Shown piece by piece: positions 26,411-34,798 of a stretch of DNA of 64,000 nucleotides. Origin of the DNA: an uncultured Collinsella sp. (GTDB taxonomy: Bacteria; Actinomycetota; Coriobacteriia; Coriobacteriales; Coriobacteriaceae). The stretch spans positions 41,469 through 105,468 of the forward strand of contig CASDZW010000002.1 of assembly GCA_949285915.1 (NCBI GenBank). The letters run 5' to 3'. How positions within the stretch are numbered: position 1 is the first letter of the stretch; the number at the start of each line of letters is the position of its first letter. The notes under the pieces were generated by a model, which searched no databases, was not told where the DNA came from, and was given only the letters and a program-made list of their open reading frames with translations. Both the position numbers and the translations under genes were made by a program.

Positions 26411-27163
26411 TTACGCCTGCGGGTACTCCTCGTCCGTCACCGGCTCGAGCCACTCGTTAGAGGTGTTCTCGCCCGGCACCTCAAAGGCAATGTGGCTCAT
26501 CCAGCTGTCGTGTGCGGCACCGTGCCAGTGCTTCACGCCCGCGGGGATATACACCACCGTGCCCGGCGTGAGCAGCTGCGGCTCGCGGCCCCACTCCTGG
26601 TACCAGCCACGACCATCGGTCACAATGAGCATCTGGCCGCCGCCCTTGTTGGCGTGGTGAATGTGCCAGTTGTTGCGGCACCCAGGCTCAAACGTCACGT
26701 TTGAGAGCGCCATGCCGCACGCGGCCGGATTGGTCAGCGGGTTCAGGAACGACTGGCCGATAAAGTACTGCGCATAGGCGTCGTTGGGGCTGCCCTTGCC
26801 AAACATTGGCGAGAAGCTTTCGCCTTGGCCATCATCCGCCTCGTTGCCGTAAACGGTGAGCAGCACGCGGAAGGCAGCCCACGCGTTAGGCCAGCCGGCG
26901 TAGAACGCCTCGTGGGTCAAGATCTCGGCCATCTCGTCGCGCGTGACGCCGTTTTGCTTGGTCGTTGCCATGTGGTACTCAAACGAGCTGTCCACCATGC
27001 CCTTGGCAACGAGCGTCACCACGGTGACGATAGAGCGCATCTTGAGCGAGAGCTTGTCTTCGCGCGACCACACCTCGCCAAAGAGCACATCGTCGTTGAG
27101 CTCGGCGAACTTGGGCGCCACAACACCCAGCTGGTTGCGGCCTGCGGTTTGCCTGACTGCCAT
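26411..27163 (-). CDS. Carboxymuconolactone decarboxylase-like domain fused to a cupin
   Basis: 250 residues. The first half is an AhpD/CMD-type helical domain (PKFAELNDDVLFGEVWSREDKLSLKMRSIVTVVTLVAKG, DEMAEILTHEAFYAGWPNAWAAFRVLLTVY). The second half is a cupin with metal-binding HIHHANKGGGQMLIVTDGRGWYQEWG and AGVKHWHGAAHDSWMSHIAFE. Fusions of this kind are common in gut anaerobes and are annotated only as CMD/cupin proteins; catalytic chemistry is unknown. AAAAGGAGAT precedes the ATG at 27163. Downstream of the AEC carrier by 127 nt on the same strand. Confidence 0.9.
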   Translation of the reverse strand: MAVRQTAGRNQLGVVAPKFAELNDDVLFGEVWSREDKLSLKMRSIVTVVTLVAKGMVDSSFEYHMATTKQNGVTRDEMAEILTHEAFYAGWPNAWAAFRVLLTVYGNEADDGQGESFSPMFGKGSPNDAYAQYFIGQSFLNPLTNPAACGMALSNVTFEPGCRNNWHIHHANKGGGQMLIVTDGRGWYQEWGREPQLLTPGTVVYIPAGVKHWHGAAHDSWMSHIAFEVPGENTSNEWLEPVTDEEYPQA

Positions 27164-27290
27164 ATTGATCTCCTTTTCTGCCGGCTTTCGAGGGTGCCGG
27201 CCCGCCCCGGTTACCAATACAAGCGAGACTTAGGCGCCCATGTCTCGCAACACGCTATCTCACGCTCATAAGCGAACTGAACATGCGGAT

Positions 27291-28268
27291 TTAGCCCAAG
27301 TTCATGACGGTTATGAGCGCGGGCACGATGGCAAAGCTCGCGATGGTCGAAACGATGGTCCCCTGCGCAGGGAGCTCACCGTCTTGCCCATAGGTTGCCG
27401 CGATGGGGCCTGCCATGGAGCCCGTGGGCATGGCGAGCATCACCACAAAGACGCCGAGGGCAAGCGCGCTCGGCACCACCGGCGCCAGCAGTACGTACAC
27501 CGCAAGCGGCACCGCGAGGAAGCGGATGAGGGTGAAACCCCAAAGGCGCGGTTGCCCGAGCACGGCACCCAGATTGGCGTCGGCAATCGAGAGGCCCACG
27601 AGCATCATGGCCAAGGGCGAGGTGACCCCGCCCGCCATGCTTGCCGCCTGCATGATGGGGGCAGGTATGGGAACCCGCGCGAAGAAAACCACCATCGCAA
27701 TAAGGCTCGCCACCAAGGGCACGTTCACCATATCGCGCAGCATGCCGCGCACGTCGATGGTGCGCCGGCGGCGCGGGACGTTCACGGTCGAGCCATCGCC
27801 GCGCGCCCCGCCCGAGCGCAGCACCGCCACGCCCAGGCTGTAGAGAAAGACGTTCGAGATGGCGATGAAGATACTCCCCAGAAACACGCTCGGACCACCA
27901 AAGATTGATTCGAGCACCGCAAAACCGATAAAGCCCGTGTTGGTGAGCACGCCCATCCAAAGGTAGAGGCTCCGCTCGGCACGCGAGGTGCGCAGCACGA
28001 GGTTGGCGAGCACGCCGCCCGCGAGCATCACGAAGAAGAGGGCTGCTGCAAGCACGAGCGACCAGGTGATGGCCTCAGCACCCGTGGAGGCATCGACCTC
28101 TCCCACCGAGGCGAGAATCGTGCACGGTAGCGTGATGTTGAAGATAAGGCCCGAGAGCTTGGGGCGGATATCGGCAGAGAGGAACCCGCAGCGCGCCGCC
28201 ACATAGCCCAGCACCGTCACGATGATGAGCGAGAACATGCTCCCCAATGTGTTTGCGATATCTGCCAT
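27291..28268 (-). CDS. AEC family transporter (auxin efflux carrier-like)
   Basis: 325 residues with about ten TM segments. N-terminal SMFSLIIVTVLGYVAARCGFLSADIRPKLSGLIFNITLPCTILASV matches the AEC family start, and GVLTNTGFIGFAVLESIFGG plus the C-terminal VFVVMLAMPTGSMAGPIAATYG complete it. Family members carry malate, malonate or other organic anions out of or into cells. AAGGAGGACCTG precedes the ATG at 28268. It starts 10 nt after the cyclophilin-like gene and is divergent from a LysR regulator further upstream, which may control it. Confidence 0.93.
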   Translation of the reverse strand: MADIANTLGSMFSLIIVTVLGYVAARCGFLSADIRPKLSGLIFNITLPCTILASVGEVDASTGAEAITWSLVLAAALFFVMLAGGVLANLVLRTSRAERSLYLWMGVLTNTGFIGFAVLESIFGGPSVFLGSIFIAISNVFLYSLGVAVLRSGGARGDGSTVNVPRRRRTIDVRGMLRDMVNVPLVASLIAMVVFFARVPIPAPIMQAASMAGGVTSPLAMMLVGLSIADANLGAVLGQPRLWGFTLIRFLAVPLAVYVLLAPVVPSALALGVFVVMLAMPTGSMAGPIAATYGQDGELPAQGTIVSTIASFAIVPALITVMNLG

Positions 28269-28278
28269 CAGGTCCTCC

Positions 28279-28653
28279 TTACACGAGCGCGATGCGCAGC
28301 GCTTGACGGCCTTCGAGTGCGCGCAGCGCCTCGAAGTCGCCCTCAATGTGGCCGAGCGTCACCTGATCGCCGTAGCGCAGCGAGTTCTCTTCGTCGCCGA
28401 TGAGCACCGAGAGCCATCCGCCCACCGGGTTGTAGGCGATGTCGCCATTGCACCAGCCGCGATGCACCTCGCCGGCGTCAACCGGAAGGGCGCAGGGCAT
28501 GGCGGCACAAAGCGCCACGCCCGTACAGCAAGCGGTGAGCGACAACGGGAGTAGCTCGGAAAAAGCGGCAGCGGATGCCGTGCCCTTAAGAAGCGCCATG
28601 GCGGAGCAAGCGCCTAAATCCAACGTGATGCGGTTCGGTCGTTCGCCTTCCAT
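28279..28653 (-). CDS. Cyclophilin-like fold protein (TM1367-type)
   Basis: About 124 residues from the ATG at 28653 (GAGG just upstream), or 136 from a GTG at 28689. The pattern RITLDLG...SAMALLKGTASAAAFSELLPLSL, then GDIAYNPVGGWLSVLIG and YGDQVTLGHIEGDFEALRAL resembles small stand-alone cyclophilin-like beta barrels (DUF369/DUF4430-like) often next to transporters or hydrolases. Cys-rich centre (CSAM, CCTGVALCAAMPC) is unusual. No isomerase signature, so enzymatic function is doubtful. Cotranscribed with the AEC carrier. Confidence 0.6.
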   Translation of the reverse strand: MEGERPNRITLDLGACSAMALLKGTASAAAFSELLPLSLTACCTGVALCAAMPCALPVDAGEVHRGWCNGDIAYNPVGGWLSVLIGDEENSLRYGDQVTLGHIEGDFEALRALEGRQALRIALV

Positions 28654-28778
28654 GCGCCTCACCGCCCTCTCCCAGCGCGTCAACTCCACCTGGACTTAGT
28701 TTCGCGCGACGAGACACAAATTACTATTGCTTATGTTCTATAGTGTGTTATGAGTGACACGTATGGTTAGGAGGCACT

Positions 28779-29675
28779 GTGGAGCTTCGCACCCTGCGCT
28801 ACTTTCTCGCCGTCTGCCAAGAGGGCACCATGTCGCGTGCCGCCGAGGTTTTGCATGTGACACAACCGGCGCTCTCGCGACAGATCGCCGCGCTCGAGCG
28901 CGAGCTGGGCACGCAGCTGCTCGAACGCCACAGCAGAAGCGTCACCCCTACTGAGCGCGGCCTTTACCTGCGCCGGCGTGCCGAGGAAATCGTCGGCCTC
29001 GCCGACCAGACCTCCTCCGACTTCACCTGTCCCGACGAGATCGTCGCCGGCGATATCCGTATCGGCGCGGGCGAGAGCCAGGGCGTGCGCGTCATCGCTC
29101 AGGTGGCGCGCGCCTTTCGCGAGCATTATCCTGGCGTGCGCTTCCACCTGCACAGCGCCAACGCCATCGACCTCGTGGAGCGGCTCGAGCGCGGTGTGGA
29201 CGACTTCACCGTGCTCATGAACTATGCCGATATCGAACGCTTCGCGCACCTGAGGCTGCGTCCTACCGATGCCTGGGGCGTCATCATGCGCGAGAACGAC
29301 CCACTCGCCGCCCAGGAAACCGTCGGCCCCGCCGACCTTGGCGACACTCCGCTCATCGTGCCCGAGCGCCTCTGGCAAGGTGATGCGCCGGCGGGCATCT
29401 TCGCCACCTGGCTCGGCCCGCACGCGGACGATATCGAGGTGGCGGCAACCTACAACCTCAACTTCAACGCGGCGGTCTTTGTACGCGAGGGCGCAGGCCG
29501 CATGATTGGCTACGAGGGGCTCAACGCCACGGGGTCGGGCACCGGTCTGGCGTTTCGTTTGCTCTATCCACCCGCCGTCGCACCCATTGACTTTGCGTGG
29601 AAGCGCGATGTGGCCCTCCCCCACGCCGCGCAGCTGTTCTTGGACGAGCTACTGGCACAGCAATCCACTGGCTAG
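28779..29675 (+). CDS. LysR family transcriptional regulator
   Basis: 298 residues. Winged helix at residues 1-60: ELRTLRYFLAVCQEGTMSRAAEVLHVTQPALSRQIAALERELGTQLLERHSRSVTPTERG. The remainder is a periplasmic-binding-protein-like effector domain. GTG start at 28779 with TTAGGAGG upstream. Divergent from the cyclophilin-like/AEC/CMD-cupin genes, the usual position for a LysR activator of its target operon. Clearly paralogous to the LysR at 37581-38456. Confidence 0.94.
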   Translation: MELRTLRYFLAVCQEGTMSRAAEVLHVTQPALSRQIAALERELGTQLLERHSRSVTPTERGLYLRRRAEEIVGLADQTSSDFTCPDEIVAGDIRIGAGESQGVRVIAQVARAFREHYPGVRFHLHSANAIDLVERLERGVDDFTVLMNYADIERFAHLRLRPTDAWGVIMRENDPLAAQETVGPADLGDTPLIVPERLWQGDAPAGIFATWLGPHADDIEVAATYNLNFNAAVFVREGAGRMIGYEGLNATGSGTGLAFRLLYPPAVAPIDFAWKRDVALPHAAQLFLDELLAQQSTG

Positions 29676-29710
29676 GCTTACGCTATCAATCCCGTATTCC
29701 TCTGCCAATA

Positions 29711-29748
29711 TTGTCACTGACATTGTCACTGAGCTATACTGTCAGTGA
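29711..29748 (+). promoter_or_regulatory. Promoter of the AlbA_2 gene with repeated TCACTGA operator half-sites
   Basis: TTGTCA (29711-29716) and TATACT (29735-29740), 18 bp apart, form a good promoter. TTGTCACTGA is repeated (29711-29720, 29723-29732), and TCAGTGA occurs inverted at 29742-29748, giving TCACTGA-N9-TCAGTGA across the -10 box. A repressor bound there would block polymerase. Confidence 0.7.
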
Positions 29749-29767
29749 TCCAGATGGGAGGGGTGCC

Positions 29768-31405
29768 ATGATTGATCGTAAAGAAGTTATCTGCACCATC
29801 AATCGACTGCGAAGCCAAGGGAAAGACGATGCGTATTGCGAGGCAAAGGCCTGCACCCACTCCCTTAGCGCCGATGTCTGGGAGACGGTCAGCGCGTTCG
29901 CCAACACGCATAGCGGCATAATCCTTCTTGGTGTCGATGAACACCACGGGTTCGAACCATGTCCCGGCTTTGATACATCACGCGTCATAGATCAGTTTGT
30001 CGAGGGGATCGGCGACGGGAGCCCATCAGGAGCGCGCCTTGCCAATCCACCTCGCTACGAGCTCGTGCGACTGGAGGTGGAAGGCACCGAGATTCTCGCT
30101 ATTGCTATAGAAGAAAACGATGTCAACCGAAAACCTTGCTATCTCATTGCGCGCGGCGTTGCTTCGGGAACGTTCAAGCGAGTCGATGACAAGGACCTAC
30201 TGCTCTCTAAAGCCGAGATCTACGAGCTGCAGACCGCCGGCACTCCCGTAGACAGCGACCGCCGCCCTGTGCCGGAGACGGACGCATCCGACCTCGATGC
30301 AGAACAGGTTGCCCGCTATCTTGCCGTCATGTCTTCGTCCAAAGCGCTGCGCGGCGTCGCGGACGATGCGCAGGCCCTAGAACGCCTGGGCATTACGGAT
30401 AAGCAGGGTACGGTAAGACTCGCTGGCCTTTTGACCTTAGGCGTCTACCCTCAGCAATACTTCCCCGCATTGATTATTGATGTTGCGCACCACCCTGGCA
30501 CAGAAAAGTCTGAGCCCGGTCAGCCGCGCTTTCTCGACCGTGTGACGTGCGACGGCGCGCTCTCAGAAACCGTCACCGATGCCGTTCGCGCGGTGCTACG
30601 CAACCTGCGCACCATCTCCTATGTCGATGGTGTTAGCAGGCACGATACCCCCGAGATTCCCGAGGAGGTTCTTCGCGAGGCGATTGTCAATGCAGTCGCC
30701 CATCGCGAGTACCAGGAACTGTTTGTCGGCCAGTCTGTTGTGATCGACATCTACCGCAACCGGGTGGAAGTCACGAGCCCCGGAGGGCTCTGGGGCGGCA
30801 AAACCCTTGCGAATCTCGCCGACGGCACCTCCCGCTGTCGCAACAGCACACTCATGCATCTGATGGAGACAATGCCGGTGCGCAATGGAGATGGCCTGCA
30901 CGCCGAACGACAAGGGTCGGGCATCCCCTTTATGATCCATATGATGCGCGAACGCGGACTGCCTGATCCTGAGTTTTACGCCGGCATCGATCAGTTCAAA
31001 GTCGTCTTATGGCGTCCAAGTGCTGAGGTAGCACCAGCGGAGCACGCGTCGCGCAGAAAAGAAATGGTCGTTACCAGCCGTAATGTAACGGACAGCATTC
31101 CTCAATCAAGGAGCGCAAACACCGCGCTGGACATCCTGCCGACGATGCTACATTCCAACCGCGTCAGTCTCGATTTCGATGGCTCCTCTCACAGAAAGGA
31201 ACGTCTACAGCAAATTATGAACTTCGTCGAGGAGCGGGCGCCGGTAGGAATCCAAGAGATATCCGAGGGCCTCGATATCAACCTAGCGACCACGCGGCGC
31301 GACATAAGAGCCCTGCTCAAGGCAGGATATATACAGGCAACGGCGCCCGCACAAAGCAGACGCCGCCGTTATTACCCTGCGCCAGCAGGGCATTCCCCAA
31401 GCTAG
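29768..31405 (+). CDS. AlbA_2 / Schlafen-type ATP-binding protein with C-terminal helix-turn-helix
   Basis: 545 residues. N-terminal AlbA_2 domain: CEAKACTHSLSADVWETVSAFANTHSGIILLGVDE, then PCYLIARGVASGTFKRVDDKD. Middle RecG-like HATPase_c_4 region: PEIPEEVLREAIVNAVAHREYQE, IDIYRNRVEVTSPGGLWGG, ERQGSGIPFMIHMMRERGLP. C-terminal winged helix APVGIQEISEGLDINLATTRRDIRALLKAGYIQ. Proteins of this type are often called ATP-dependent helicase RecG-like, but they lack helicase motifs and behave as regulators or stress/defence factors. Start at the ATG at 29768 (GGGAGGGG upstream). Repeats in its own promoter suggest autoregulation. Confidence 0.85.
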   Translation: MIDRKEVICTINRLRSQGKDDAYCEAKACTHSLSADVWETVSAFANTHSGIILLGVDEHHGFEPCPGFDTSRVIDQFVEGIGDGSPSGARLANPPRYELVRLEVEGTEILAIAIEENDVNRKPCYLIARGVASGTFKRVDDKDLLLSKAEIYELQTAGTPVDSDRRPVPETDASDLDAEQVARYLAVMSSSKALRGVADDAQALERLGITDKQGTVRLAGLLTLGVYPQQYFPALIIDVAHHPGTEKSEPGQPRFLDRVTCDGALSETVTDAVRAVLRNLRTISYVDGVSRHDTPEIPEEVLREAIVNAVAHREYQELFVGQSVVIDIYRNRVEVTSPGGLWGGKTLANLADGTSRCRNSTLMHLMETMPVRNGDGLHAERQGSGIPFMIHMMRERGLPDPEFYAGIDQFKVVLWRPSAEVAPAEHASRRKEMVVTSRNVTDSIPQSRSANTALDILPTMLHSNRVSLDFDGSSHRKERLQQIMNFVEERAPVGIQEISEGLDINLATTRRDIRALLKAGYIQATAPAQSRRRRYYPAPAGHSPS

Positions 31406-31469
31406 CAAGCTAGTCTCCTCGACAAACCGTCTTCAGGCCAATCAGAATATGACTGACCTTATAGCGACC

Positions 31470-32006
31470 TTATAGAGAGCTTCCGAGCTCGTAGGCCGCC
31501 TGCGGGTAACGCGAGCCACGCGTCATCGACGGCGCGCCGCATCCGTAGCCGAGCACGCGTCCGCAATCTTGCATGTCGAGGTAGCGCACGAGCGTGTTGT
31601 AGTGGGCCTCAAGCGCCTCGAACGTCCAATCATCTGCGTTCCACGCCACAGTCAAGAGCGCCGCTTTGACGTGCTTGCGCGTGAGACTCGCGTTGAACGC
31701 GCAGAAGCGATCGATAACCGTCTTGAGCTGGGCTGACATTCCGTAGTAGTAAAGCGGCGTCGCAAAGACGATCATGTCGGCGGCAAGGAGCTTGGCACGC
31801 AGGTCTTGCATGTCGTCGTGCTCGACGCATGGGCCCTCATATCCGCAGGCAACGCAGCCCGTACACGGCGGGATCTTGAGTCGGTCGACGTCGACACGCT
31901 CGACCGTATGCCCTGCCACGCGCGCACCGCACGTAAACTCCTCCACAAGAATCGCTGTGGAGCCGTTGAGGTTGGGGCTTCCTTGTAAAACAACGATGTT
32001 CATCAT
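31470..32006 (-). CDS. Flavodoxin-like NAD(P)H-dependent FMN oxidoreductase
   Basis: 178 residues. FMN-binding N-terminus IVVLQGSPNLNGSTAILVEEF, the CTGCVACGYEGPCVEHDDMQ Cys block and FATPLYYYGMSAQLKTVIDRFCAF define the multimeric flavodoxin WrbA/IsfD-like family. The Cys block resembles iron-sulfur flavoproteins, but spacing is that of the common FMN reductases with CxxCxxC...C. Start at the ATG at 32006 (AGG six bases upstream) or the next ATG. Last gene of a three-gene transcript with the monooxygenase-like and acetyltransferase genes. Confidence 0.88.
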   Translation of the reverse strand: MMNIVVLQGSPNLNGSTAILVEEFTCGARVAGHTVERVDVDRLKIPPCTGCVACGYEGPCVEHDDMQDLRAKLLAADMIVFATPLYYYGMSAQLKTVIDRFCAFNASLTRKHVKAALLTVAWNADDWTFEALEAHYNTLVRYLDMQDCGRVLGYGCGAPSMTRGSRYPQAAYELGSSL

Positions 32007-32013
32007 AGAGCGC

Positions 32014-32346
32014 CTACTTTCGAATAAACGCCTGGTCATGGTCGGGAAGGCCGGCTTCGTCCGTAATGTAGCGCTCGGCGATCATATGCAGGTCATACTT
32101 GTCGCGCAGCTCTGCGATCTTTGCCATCATGGGCGAGGCGTGGTGGACATCAATCGCCTCCTGGTCGCGCCATGCGTCTATGAGCAGCACCGTCTCCGGG
32201 TCGTCGAGCGGCTGGAAGTAACGGTAGCGCACGTTGCCTTCCTCGGCGCGGATGGCATCGGCGGTGCCGGAGGCCTCCATCTCCTCGGCAAACTTGCGCG
32301 CCGCGCCGTTCTCGCCCGTGTAATACAGATTCACCGTAATAGCCAT
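32014..32346 (-). CDS. Antibiotic biosynthesis monooxygenase (ABM) domain protein
   Basis: 110 residues forming one dimeric alpha/beta-barrel ABM domain: TVNLYYTGENGAARKFAEEMEASGTADAIRAEEGNVRYRYFQ, LIDAWRDQEAIDVHHASPMMAKIAELRDKYD. Relatives act as quinol monooxygenases (YgiN) or AI-2-degrading LsrG-like enzymes, or are of unknown role. GAGGAGG precedes the ATG. It ends 7 nt before the flavodoxin-like gene. The pairing of ABM protein and flavin reductase suggests quinone or reactive-carbonyl handling. Confidence 0.85.
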   Translation of the reverse strand: MAITVNLYYTGENGAARKFAEEMEASGTADAIRAEEGNVRYRYFQPLDDPETVLLIDAWRDQEAIDVHHASPMMAKIAELRDKYDLHMIAERYITDEAGLPDHDQAFIRK

Positions 32347-32422
32347 GGTGTCCTCCTCATCTCTGCGCGGCCCGTGCCGCGTCGCCTATAACCAAAGTCG
32401 CGGTAGATGCTCCTTGAGCCTT

Positions 32423-33016
32423 TTATTCCTCATCCGCCCCAAGCGACTCGAGCTCGCGGATCACGCGCGCCGGCACGCCGGCGACGATACAGTTGTCCGG
32501 CACATCACGCGTGACCACAGCCCCCGCGCCTACCACCACATTGCTGCCGATGGTGACGCCCGGAACGACGATGACGCCGCCGCCAATCCACACGTCGCTG
32601 CCGATGGTGATGGGCTTGGTGATGGTCACGAGCTTAAGCGTCCCGTCCGCGCCGCGCTTCCAGCGCTCACGGGCGTCCACCGCATGGCTGCCGCAGAAGA
32701 GCTTCACGTCGGGCGCGATCACCACGCGGTCGCCGATGGTCACGAGCGCGCTGTCTTGGATGGTGCAGTTGCCGTTGATGAAGACATCGTGGCCGATGCT
32801 CGTGTGCTTACCGTAGAGAACGCTTGCGGGCGATTGCACGGTCACGTTATCGCCGCAGCTGCCGAGCATGTCACGTAGAATCTCGCCGCGCCGCGCCGGC
32901 TCTTTTTCAGCGTTGTAAGCGACGAGCAGCTCTCGCGTACGGGCGAGCATGCTCTGGATTTCTGGATCCGTGTAGTCGTACTCAAGCCCTGCCAGCAGTT
33001 TCTCGTGTTCAGTCAT
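32423..33016 (-). CDS. maa: Maltose/galactoside O-acetyltransferase (hexapeptide family)
   Basis: 197 residues. Maa N-terminal domain: EKLLAGLEYDYTDPEIQSMLARTRELLVAYN. Left-handed beta-helix follows: VNGN-type turns INGNCTIQDSALVTIGDRVVIAPDVKLF, then ITIGSDVWIGGGVIVVPGVTIGSNVVVGAGAVVTRDVPDNCIVAGVPARVI. The catalytic His of the family is in FCGSHAVDARER. Transfers acetyl from acetyl-CoA to sugars, probably as detoxification. Start at the ATG at 33016 with GGGAGG upstream. First gene of the cluster divergent from TetR, under a promoter whose -35 box overlaps a palindrome. Confidence 0.93.
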   Translation of the reverse strand: MTEHEKLLAGLEYDYTDPEIQSMLARTRELLVAYNAEKEPARRGEILRDMLGSCGDNVTVQSPASVLYGKHTSIGHDVFINGNCTIQDSALVTIGDRVVIAPDVKLFCGSHAVDARERWKRGADGTLKLVTITKPITIGSDVWIGGGVIVVPGVTIGSNVVVGAGAVVTRDVPDNCIVAGVPARVIRELESLGADEE

Positions 33017-33053
33017 CACGAATCCCTCCCGAAGCTAGATCTTCCTTGTCTGT

Positions 33054-33138
33054 AATTTACGCTACGCTACGTCACTTGTAAAGTAGTTTTTCTACTTTGA
33101 TTATCTTATTTGCTCTTTTGAGATACTTCTGATACTAT
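33054..33138. promoter_or_regulatory. Divergent promoters with a shared TetR operator
   Basis: Palindrome AAAGTAGTTTTTCTACTTT (33080-33098, 7-5-7) lies between two promoters. Minus strand: TTTACA (33082-33077), 17 bp, TAAATT (33059-33054), reading into maa; its -35 box overlaps the palindrome. Plus strand: TTGCTC (33110-33115), 17 bp, TACTAT (33133-33138), reading into the TetR gene. Binding of TetR would occlude the maa promoter directly. Confidence 0.7.
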
Positions 33139-33179
33139 CTTGGCGAAAAGATACGTTCATACGGAGGCACCGACCGCAT

Positions 33180-33821
33180 ATGGCAGAATTCGTCCGAGCG
33201 CGCAGCGACGAGCAGAAAGAACAGCGCCTGTCAGAAATCAAGCAGGTTACCCGCGATCTTTTTAGCGAGCTTTCCTATCACGAGATAACGCTCGCCGCCA
33301 TCGCCGAGCGCCTCGGCTGGTCGCGCGCCGCACTCTATAAATACGTTACGTCCAAAGAGGACATCTTCCTCGAGCTCACGAACGATGCCATGGAGGCGTA
33401 CCAAAACGACCTGCTCACGGTCTATCCGGCAGGCTCCACGTTCTCGCCCACCGTGCTGGCAGAGGTCTGGTGCGAGCAAGTGGTTGCCCACCGCGATTAC
33501 TTCCGCTACGGCGATCTTCTCATGACCATCATCGAAACCAACTGCACGCTCGAGCGCCTCGCCGCCTTCAAGGCACGCTACTACGCAGGTCAGGACGCGC
33601 TCTCTGCGCGCTTTGCCGAGAACCTCGGCTGCGAGCCCGCCCGCATGGCACAGATGCTCTACGCCGTGTACTGCCATGCCGTGGGCATCGCCGGCTGGTG
33701 TCAGGAGAGCCCCCGCGTGGCGGAGGCCATCGAGCTTGCCGGGCTTGAGCGACGCACGGTGGACTTCCGGGACGAGATGCGCGATTTCATAGGGATGTGC
33801 CTTACCCACTACAAGGCCTAA
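33180..33821 (+). CDS. TetR family transcriptional regulator
   Basis: 213 residues. Helix-turn-helix: RLSEIKQVTRDLFSELSYHEITLAAIAERLGWSRAALYKYVTSKEDIFLELTNDAME. C-terminal helical domain resembles the TetR_C_33/YcdC-like group (FAENLGCEPARMAQMLYAVYCHAVGIAGW). ATG at 33180; GGAGG is present but 13 bases away. Divergent from maa - ABM - flavodoxin, with an operator-like palindrome in between, so it very likely represses that cluster. Confidence 0.93.
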   Translation: MAEFVRARSDEQKEQRLSEIKQVTRDLFSELSYHEITLAAIAERLGWSRAALYKYVTSKEDIFLELTNDAMEAYQNDLLTVYPAGSTFSPTVLAEVWCEQVVAHRDYFRYGDLLMTIIETNCTLERLAAFKARYYAGQDALSARFAENLGCEPARMAQMLYAVYCHAVGIAGWCQESPRVAEAIELAGLERRTVDFRDEMRDFIGMCLTHYKA

Positions 33822-33832
33822 TCCCCTGTTCT

Positions 33833-33868
33833 GCGGGTAGCGCGCGACGGCCGCGCGACGCTACCCGC
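33833..33868 (+). terminator. Long stem-loop after the TetR gene
   Basis: GCGGGTAGCG (33833-33842) pairs perfectly with CGCTACCCGC (33859-33868), with a further CGCG/CGCG pairing inside. It lies 12 nt after the TetR stop, followed by a short gap to the next gene's leader. Confidence 0.65.
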
Positions 33869-33943
33869 TGCCATAACAATCTATACCGCCATGCAGGAAC
33901 CCTGCGGTTCCCGCACCCTTCCGTCATACCGAAAGGAAGCGTT

Positions 33944-34798
33944 ATGACCGACTACGCACCAACCGCCTGCACCCATACGTTCGATCCCGCCGCAACCGTC
34001 ATCACCAACGAGCGCGGGCAGGCTGTGCCCACCGGCACCGTGCCCGTCGACGCCCGCGCCTTCTGCCCGCAAGAAGCGACCACCGTCACCTGGCTCGGCG
34101 GCGCGGGGCTCCTCATCAACGCCCGCGGCACGCGCATCATGATTGACCCTGTGCTCGAGGGGTTCGACATGCCGGTGGTCTTTGAGGCGCCCATCGCCCC
34201 GGCAGACGTCCCCGCGCTCGACGCGGTGCTTCTCACCCATATCGATAACGACCACTTCAGCCGTCCCACCTGCCACGACGTCGCCGGCGTGTGCCCGGCC
34301 TACCATGCGCCGCAGTACGTGGCAGAGGTGGCGCGCGAGGAGGAGCTTCCCGGCATCGGCCACGATATCGACGAGACGTTCACCGTGGGCAGCATGACCT
34401 GCTACCTCACCCCGGCGTGGCACAACTGGCAAAACGACTCTAAGAAGTGGGCATACCGCGAGTGGAAGCGCGAGGACTACTGCGGTTACTGGCTGGACAC
34501 GCCGGACGGTACCATCTGGCTGCCAGGCGACTCCAAACTCCTGCCCGAGCATCTAGAGATGTCCGAGCCCAAGATGATCCTGCTCGACTTCTCGGACAAC
34601 GAGTGGCACATCACCTTCGAGGGCGCGGTCAAGCTCGCAAACACCTATCCAAACGCGCAGCTCCTCTGCATCCACTGGGGCACGGTGGACGCGCCCGACT
34701 GGTCAACCTTCAATGGTGACCCGCGTGCTCTGGCCGCCGCTGTCGCGAACCCCGAGCGCGTGCTCGCGCCGCTTCCCGGTGAGGCGGTGACCCTGTAA
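33944..34798 (+). CDS. MBL-fold metallohydrolase (UlaG/RomA-like)
   Basis: 284 residues. TTVTWLGGAGLLINARGTRIMIDPVLEG starts the metallo-beta-lactamase fold; the metal motif is LLTHIDNDHFSRP (T-H-x-D-x-D-H). Later IWLPGDSKLLPEHL and CIHWGTVDAPDW supply further ligands. UlaG/NAPE-PLD-like enzymes hydrolyse lactones or phosphoesters; the substrate is unknown. The ATG at 33944 has GAAAGGAAGC upstream. Stop and start of the next gene overlap (TAATG), so the two are translationally coupled. Confidence 0.88.
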   Translation: MTDYAPTACTHTFDPAATVITNERGQAVPTGTVPVDARAFCPQEATTVTWLGGAGLLINARGTRIMIDPVLEGFDMPVVFEAPIAPADVPALDAVLLTHIDNDHFSRPTCHDVAGVCPAYHAPQYVAEVAREEELPGIGHDIDETFTVGSMTCYLTPAWHNWQNDSKKWAYREWKREDYCGYWLDTPDGTIWLPGDSKLLPEHLEMSEPKMILLDFSDNEWHITFEGAVKLANTYPNAQLLCIHWGTVDAPDWSTFNGDPRALAAAVANPERVLAPLPGEAVTL

